This document shows, one piece after another, positions 59,612-64,000 of a stretch of DNA of 64,000 bases. The DNA is from Nocardiopsis sp. ATB16-24 (lineage in GTDB: Bacteria; Actinomycetota; Actinomycetes; Streptosporangiales; Streptosporangiaceae), in the NCBI RefSeq assembly GCF_030271535.1, contig NZ_JASCXJ010000022.1, forward strand, positions 32,228 through 96,227. The letters run 5' to 3'. The notes beneath the pieces were generated by a model. That model worked only from the letters and a program-made list of their open reading frames with translations. It was not told the origin of the DNA and made no database searches. The first letter of the stretch is position 1; each line of letters begins with the position of its first letter. A program made the translations under genes and the position numbers.

Positions 59612-60628
59612 TCAGCGAAGGTCCCTCGACCCCTTCTCCACCCCGGGGCGGATCCGGCGGCGCTCGTCCATCCGGGATTTGATCAGGCTGCCCGCGATGG
59701 TGACGCCCATGATGCCGATGATCACGGTCAAGGACAGACCGATGCCCACCTCGGGCACGTGCACGCCGTTCTCGTGCAGGGCGTGCAGGATCATCTTCAC
59801 GCCGATGAAGACCATGATCGCCGACAGGCCCCAGCTGATGTAGGCCAGGCGGTCCATCAGACCGGCCAGAAGGAAGTACAGCTGGCGCAGGCCCAGCAGC
59901 GCGAAGGCGTTGGCGGTGAAGACGATGTAGGCGTCCTGGGTCAGACCGAAGATCGCGGGGATGGAGTCGACGGCGAACACCAGGTCGATCACGCCGATCG
60001 CGACGATGACCATCAACATCGGCGTGATGTGCCGTTTGCCGTCGATCTTCACCGTGAGGCTGGAGCCGTGGTAGTCGTCGGTCACGGGCCAGAAGCGCTT
60101 GAGGAAACGGACCACGGGGGTCTGCGTGAAGTCCTTCTCCTCCTCGTCGCCCTTCACGTGATCGCGGACGATCTTGTAGCCGGTGTAGATGAGGAAGGCA
60201 CCGAAAAGGTAGAAGACCTCGCTCCAGGCGTTGATGACCTGGGCGCCCAGGACGATGAAGACCCCGCGCATGACCAGCGCGATGACGATACCGACGAGCA
60301 GGACCTCGTGCTGGTACTTCTTGGGCACCGCGAAGGAGCTCATCAGAAGGTAGAACACGAAGAGGTTGTCGATGCTCAGGCTCTTCTCGGTGACGAACCC
60401 GGCGAAGTACTCGGCGCCGGCGGCCCCTCCACCGAAGTACCAGACACCGAACCCGAACACGATCGCGATGCCGATGTAGAAGGCCGCCCACCAGGAGGCC
60501 TGCTTCATCCCGAACTCGCGGGGGCCCTTGTCCTTGCTCCAGGGCCGGTCCACGATGATCAGGTCGACCACCAGGATCGCGATCATGGCGGCGATGGTGG
60601 TGGCCCACAGCCACAGGGGAACGTTCAC
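59612..60628 (-). CDS. TerC/Alx-family membrane protein, probable Mn2+ exporter
   Basis: TerC-family proteins export metals, notably manganese, and protect secreted-protein maturation or tellurite resistance in different bacteria. The 338-aa protein starts at a GTG after GGAGGAG. It has about nine membrane helices and the acidic family motifs EKSLSIDNLFVFYLL and DLVFAVDSIPAIFGLTQD, whose Asp/Asn residues are likely metal ligands. A probable yybP-ykoY riboswitch lies directly upstream, which supports a role in manganese homeostasis. Confidence 0.92.
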   Translation of the reverse strand: MNVPLWLWATTIAAMIAILVVDLIIVDRPWSKDKGPREFGMKQASWWAAFYIGIAIVFGFGVWYFGGGAAGAEYFAGFVTEKSLSIDNLFVFYLLMSSFAVPKKYQHEVLLVGIVIALVMRGVFIVLGAQVINAWSEVFYLFGAFLIYTGYKIVRDHVKGDEEEKDFTQTPVVRFLKRFWPVTDDYHGSSLTVKIDGKRHITPMLMVIVAIGVIDLVFAVDSIPAIFGLTQDAYIVFTANAFALLGLRQLYFLLAGLMDRLAYISWGLSAIMVFIGVKMILHALHENGVHVPEVGIGLSLTVIIGIMGVTIAGSLIKSRMDERRRIRPGVEKGSRDLR

Positions 60629-60685
60629 TGACGGACTCTCCTCCGGTCGGTGCGCGCCGGTCGTGTGCGCGCACGTCGAGATACC

Positions 60686-60795
60686 GGAGGTCTCTCCCGC
60701 CCACACCGCGCAGGTACGAGCCGGCGGCACCGGGAACGCGCCTTTGCGCTCCGTGATGACGGCACCGCCGCGACAGGGATACTCCCCTCACGTGC
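60686..60795 (-). ncRNA. yybP-ykoY (Mn2+-sensing) riboswitch
   Basis: On the minus strand the leader shows, in order, the class-defining parts: GTGAGGGGAGTATCCC, then GCCGTCATCACGG, then a long variable stem, GCCGGCTCGTACC and finally GGGAGAGACCTCC. The GGGGAGUA and AGACC consensus blocks flank the element as expected. It ends about 58 nt before the GTG of the TerC-family gene. In this class Mn2+ binding turns expression on. Assigned from consensus memory, without a covariance-model search. Confidence 0.75.
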
Positions 60796-60957
60796 AAAGC
60801 AAGGGTACCGGCGAACGACCTCGGCCGTGGCCGTGTCACACCGGACCGAGAGCAAGGATGCCATCAAAACCCCTGCGGGGGAAGTCGCGCCGGCGGTGGT
60901 GTTCGCACACTCCCAGGGCACCCGTACCCCGCCTTCGGGACAGAGGGGCTCAAGGAG

Positions 60958-60992
60958 CGCGGCCGGTGGGCGAAGGATCGACCCCGGCCGCG
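60958..60992 (-). terminator. Glycosyltransferase terminator
   Basis: CGCGGCCGG / CCGGCCGCG stem with a 17-nt loop, 16 nt past the glycosyltransferase stop. Confidence 0.6.
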
Positions 60993-61008
60993 TTCTCCGT
61001 GCTCCGCT

Positions 61009-62091
61009 TCACCTTCCCATCACCGTCTTGTACACCCTCGTCACGGAGTCCAACGTGTCCTCCTCCGTGGGCAGTGTCCTGGCCGTCTCCCGCGAACGCG
61101 CCCGGAGGTCCTCCGCCAGCGAGGGGTCGTCCAACACCCGACCCACCGCGGCGGCGAAGGCCGTGGGGTCCCCCGGCGGCACCATCAATACCGTCCCCTC
61201 GTACAGGTCGGGAATACCGCCGACCCGGGTGGCGACCACCGGCAGTCCCGCGCGAAGCGCCTCCATGATCACCAGGGACGGTCCCTCCCACTGGCTGGTC
61301 AGGCAGAACACGTCCGCCGCCGCCAACAGGTCCGCCACGTCGGTACGGTGCCCCAACATGCGCACGTCGGCGCGCATCTCCGCCGCGGTGTCGTGCAACC
61401 GCCCCCACAGGGGCCCGTCCCCGGCGATGGCCACCACCGGCTCGGGCTCGCGGTCGCAGATCGCGGGAGCGGCCTCCAACAGCATGTCGAGCCCCTTCTG
61501 CTCGGCCAGACGCGCGATGGTCAGCAGCAACGGTCTCTCCGGTCGCACCGCCAGGTCCTCGCGGGTGGCCCGCCTGCCCTTCAACGGCGCGCCGGTCTCG
61601 GGCGCGGTCACCACCGCCGGCCTGGCGTCACGCGCCCCGGCGGCGCGCAACCGCCGTACCAGGTCCCCCGACACCCCGAGCACCACGTCCGCACGACGCG
61701 CCACGATCCGCTCCAACAGCGGATAGGCGCGGGCCAGGGGGCCCCGGACCAGCGGCGGCGCGTTGTGCGCGGTCACCACCAGCGGTGTGACGCCCGCCAG
61801 GGCGCACAGAGCACCGGCCCGCAGACCGTGGGCGTGGACCACGTCGGCCCCCTGGGTCAGGGCGCGCAGTCTCAGCACGGCGGCCGGATCTCCCACGGAC
61901 GGCGCCGCACCGATGCGCACCGGAGAAAAACGCAGCCCCACGGCGGTGAAGCCGAACTCCCGCTCGGCCGAGGCCGGTCCCAGTACCGCCACACGGTGGC
62001 CGCGGGCGCGCAGCCCCGCCCCCAAGGAGCGCACATGGCGGCCCACACCTCCACTGCTGGTCCCCACGACCAACGCGATCCTGTTGTTCAC
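61009..62091 (-). CDS. GT4-family glycosyltransferase
   Basis: The 360-aa protein starts at a GTG that overlaps the MurJ-like stop (GTGA). It is a GT-B enzyme: N-terminal VGTSSGGVGRHVRSLGAGL glycine loop, DVVHAHGLRAG, and the C-terminal nucleotide-sugar site EGPSLVIMEALRAGLPVVATRVGGIPD with the family E-x7-E. It probably transfers a sugar to a lipid or wall precursor, given its linkage to a flippase and a GT4 phosphoglycosyl transferase relative; donor and acceptor are unknown. Confidence 0.88.
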   Translation of the reverse strand: MNNRIALVVGTSSGGVGRHVRSLGAGLRARGHRVAVLGPASAEREFGFTAVGLRFSPVRIGAAPSVGDPAAVLRLRALTQGADVVHAHGLRAGALCALAGVTPLVVTAHNAPPLVRGPLARAYPLLERIVARRADVVLGVSGDLVRRLRAAGARDARPAVVTAPETGAPLKGRRATREDLAVRPERPLLLTIARLAEQKGLDMLLEAAPAICDREPEPVVAIAGDGPLWGRLHDTAAEMRADVRMLGHRTDVADLLAAADVFCLTSQWEGPSLVIMEALRAGLPVVATRVGGIPDLYEGTVLMVPPGDPTAFAAAVGRVLDDPSLAEDLRARSRETARTLPTEEDTLDSVTRVYKTVMGR

Positions 62092-63710
62092 CGCTTCCCC
62101 CCCCTGCGTTCGAGTACGGCCCTGACCCGGTCGGCCAACGCCCGCACCGCCGGACGGTCCACCAACGCCACGACGGCCGTGTAGGCGGCCAGGCCCGTCG
62201 AACCCGCCGCCGCGGCCCCCGTCACCGTCTGCCACACTCCCTCCGCGGGCGACACCGCGGCCACCCACCCGCCCAGCGCCCAGCCGACCACACCACCGAG
62301 CAGTGCGGCCACCACCGAACGCGCGAGTCCCGCCAGCGACTCACGTCCATGGACACGCCTCACCGCGACGCACAGCAGGACCGCGGCCAGGCTCAGACCG
62401 AACGTGCCGGCCGCTCCCAGTGCCGCGATGGCCCACCCGGAGGGCAAGGCCCACACCAAGGACACCGAGCACACCACCACCACGAGCCACCCCGTCACCT
62501 GGGCTGCGGCGGCCGGACGACCGTGGTGCGAGGCGTACAGGGCACGGCTGAGCAGGGCCACCAGTGCGAAGCCGACCACCCCGGGGGCGTAGGCGAGCAG
62601 AGCGCGATGCAGGGTCAGCGGATCCTGTTGGGCCAGGATCAGGGACACCGGCCCGGCGGCGGCGGCCAGGGCGGTGCCCACCGCGGCGGTGATCACCACG
62701 CAGGCGCGTGCGGTGCCCGAGACCAAGGTCGAGAACCCCCGTCGGTCGTGCTCGGTGTGGGCCACGGCCAAGGCGGTGAAGGCGCTGGTGGCGATGGGGA
62801 CGGCGATCACCCCGTAGGGCAGGGTGAACAGGGCCCAGGCGTAGGTGTAGAGCACGGCCGCGCCGGCCCCTCCGCCCCAGTTGGCCAGGGCCACCGACAA
62901 CAACAGGCACACCTGCATGGCCACCAACGGCAGCAGGGAGGCCACGGCCAGGGAACGCACCCGTTGCCCCACCCCGGGGGGAAAGGACAGACGCGGTCGA
63001 GGGCGCACCCGCAGTCCGGCGGCCGGTCCCAGGACGGTGAGGAAGAGCGCGGCCACTCCGGCGGTGGTCCCCAGGGACAGGGTGAGTTCGGCCGCCGTCG
63101 GCAGGCCGGCGATGTCCTGACGGTGGTCGGCGCCCAACGGAAGGAAGAGCAGATAGGCGGCGATGACCACGAGGCTGGACACCAACGGGGCCAGAGCGGG
63201 CGCCAGGAAGCGACGGTGGGCCTGGAGGATCCCGTACAGCACCGCGGCCAGACCGTAGAGGACGATCTGCGGGGCGAAGACCACGAGCATGCGTGCGGAG
63301 AGCGCGAGCAGTTCGCCCCGGTCGCAACCGGCGCCCGCACCCAGCATCAACGACATCGCCGGAACCGAGAACAGCGCGAGCAGTATCGACAGGGGCACCG
63401 CCGACAGCAGCGTCCAGGTGATCAACGCCGAGGCGGTGTGCCGCACGTACTCGCGGTCGCCGCGCCCGGCCGCGGCGGCCAGGACCGGGACCACCACCGC
63501 GGTGAGCGCGCCGCCGATGACGATCTCGAACAGCACCGCGGGGAGCTGGTTGGCGGTGACGTAAGCGGTGCCCAGGCACGTGTCGCCCACGGTCTGGGAG
63601 AACACCAGCGTGCGCCCGAACCCCGCCAACCTGGCCCCGACGGTGACCACGGCGATGAGCGCCGCCGCCGCGCCCACCCCCTGTGTCACACCGAGAACAG
63701 TACGGGACAC
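62088..63710 (-). CDS. MurJ/MviN-like lipid flippase
   Basis: MOP-superfamily proteins of the MurJ group translocate undecaprenyl-linked precursors. About 14 membrane segments are visible, with GARLAGFGRTLVFSQTVGDTCLGTAYVTANQLPAVLFEIVIGG-like N-terminal features (residues about 20-60). I start at the GTG at 63710 (VSRTVLGVTQGVG), 10 bp after the upstream stop; an open frame to 63800 would overlap the upstream gene by 80 bp. This may be a second, cluster-specific MurJ rather than the essential one. Confidence 0.82.
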   Translation of the reverse strand: MSRTVLGVTQGVGAAAALIAVVTVGARLAGFGRTLVFSQTVGDTCLGTAYVTANQLPAVLFEIVIGGALTAVVVPVLAAAAGRGDREYVRHTASALITWTLLSAVPLSILLALFSVPAMSLMLGAGAGCDRGELLALSARMLVVFAPQIVLYGLAAVLYGILQAHRRFLAPALAPLVSSLVVIAAYLLFLPLGADHRQDIAGLPTAAELTLSLGTTAGVAALFLTVLGPAAGLRVRPRPRLSFPPGVGQRVRSLAVASLLPLVAMQVCLLLSVALANWGGGAGAAVLYTYAWALFTLPYGVIAVPIATSAFTALAVAHTEHDRRGFSTLVSGTARACVVITAAVGTALAAAAGPVSLILAQQDPLTLHRALLAYAPGVVGFALVALLSRALYASHHGRPAAAAQVTGWLVVVVCSVSLVWALPSGWAIAALGAAGTFGLSLAAVLLCVAVRRVHGRESLAGLARSVVAALLGGVVGWALGGWVAAVSPAEGVWQTVTGAAAAGSTGLAAYTAVVALVDRPAVRALADRVRAVLERRGGKR

Positions 63711-63720
63711 CGTGGCCGTC

Positions 63721-64000
63721 TCACTCGTGCCTGCCCCACCGGTCGAGACGGCGTAGGGCGGGGACACCGTCGATGACACGGGAGAAGCTGACCCGTTCAC
63801 TGGCCAGTGTCAGTACCGTCACCGCGACCAGCAGTGCCGCGCGCAGCGGACGCGGGGCCCCGGCCGCCGCGGCGGCCCCCAGCGCGGCGCCGAGGGCGTT
63901 GGCGCCCCCGTCACCGAGCATGCTGCGTTCGGCGAGTTCGTCGGGCAGCAGTGCCGCCGAGGCGCCCACGGCGGGACCGAACAGGGGCGCCGCCGGCGAG
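63721..64000 (-). CDS. GT4 phosphoglycosyltransferase-like protein (N-terminus outside window)
   Basis: Only the C-terminal ~92 residues are present; the frame is open through base 64000. MLGDGGANALGAALGAA matches the conserved GDxGxN loop and following helix of the WecA/MraY family, and ASERVSFSRVIDGVPALRRLD ends it. Such enzymes move a sugar-1-phosphate to undecaprenyl phosphate. With the flippase and glycosyltransferase it suggests a glycan-assembly cluster. Confidence 0.65.
   Translation of the reverse strand, partial: SPAAPLFGPAVGASAALLPDELAERSMLGDGGANALGAALGAAAAAGAPRPLRAALLVAVTVLTLASERVSFSRVIDGVPALRRLDRWGRHE

Larger units (their letters stand above)
60629..61008. other. Region between the glycosyltransferase and terC
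   Basis: 380 bp. The terC leader with the riboswitch occupies 60629 to about 60800; a leftward terC promoter must lie just to its right. The glycosyltransferase terminator is at 60958-60992. No gene is seen. Confidence 0.5.

Overview
The window is high-GC actinobacterial chromosome with many GTG/TTG starts, 4-bp ATGA/GTGA gene overlaps and GC-rich hairpin terminators. RbpA, WhiA, OpcA and the gene order ctaA-ctaB-tkt-tal-zwf-opcA-pgl ... gap-whiA-yvcK-rapZ-uvrC ... uvrA place it among mycelial actinomycetes; a Nocardiopsis-like member of the Nocardiopsaceae is my best guess (inference from protein style, not a search).

Left core (1-14.3 kb): the end of an ABC-2 permease; a ricin-lectin protein; two small membrane/transport genes; a secreted 75-aa peptide; heme A synthase (ctaA); a PrsW protease; heme O synthase (ctaB); and the pentose-phosphate block tkt-tal-zwf-opcA-pgl.

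Accessory block (14.3-43.8 kb): this lies between pgl and rbpA/secG, which sit much closer together in related genomes. Its first half is a type III-D-like CRISPR-Cas locus, transcribed mostly leftward: cas6, cas10 (AGDD cyclase motif, no HD domain), a Cas7, csx10, a tandem Cas7-Cas7, a csx19-like gene and a TIGR03986-type RAMP. Beyond them lie an unrecognised Cys-rich protein (+ strand), an NLTPH-type small protein, and a 725-aa effector with two CARF domains and a PD-(D/E)xK nuclease between them. The parts fit a cyclic-oligoadenylate signalling immune system. No CRISPR array, cas1 or cas2 is present in the window. The second half carries an orphan gene, an ActP/DUF485 acetate symporter pair, a small CxH/CxxC protein and a complete histidine-utilisation operon (hutH-hutU-M20 amidohydrolase-hutF-hutI) with a divergent IclR regulator.

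Right core (43.3-64 kb): rbpA, secG, tpiA-pgk-gap, whiA, a DUF488 gene, yvcK-rapZ-uvrC, an MscS channel, a Tat Rieske lipoprotein, uvrA, a TerC-family exporter behind a probable yybP-ykoY (Mn2+) riboswitch, and a glycosyltransferase/MurJ/GT4 cell-envelope cluster running off the right edge.

The main regulatory observation is one near-identical dyad (TACTACAGTnTGTmGT) in front of ctaA, ctaB and the Rieske gene. It is in the same orientation each time, with a -10-like TACAGT inside it, and suggests a shared repressor for respiratory genes spread over 53 kb. Other observations are a 33-aa zinc-ribbon-like micropeptide gene, and a 12-bp hairpin in the hut operon that argues for a TTG start of the amidohydrolase.
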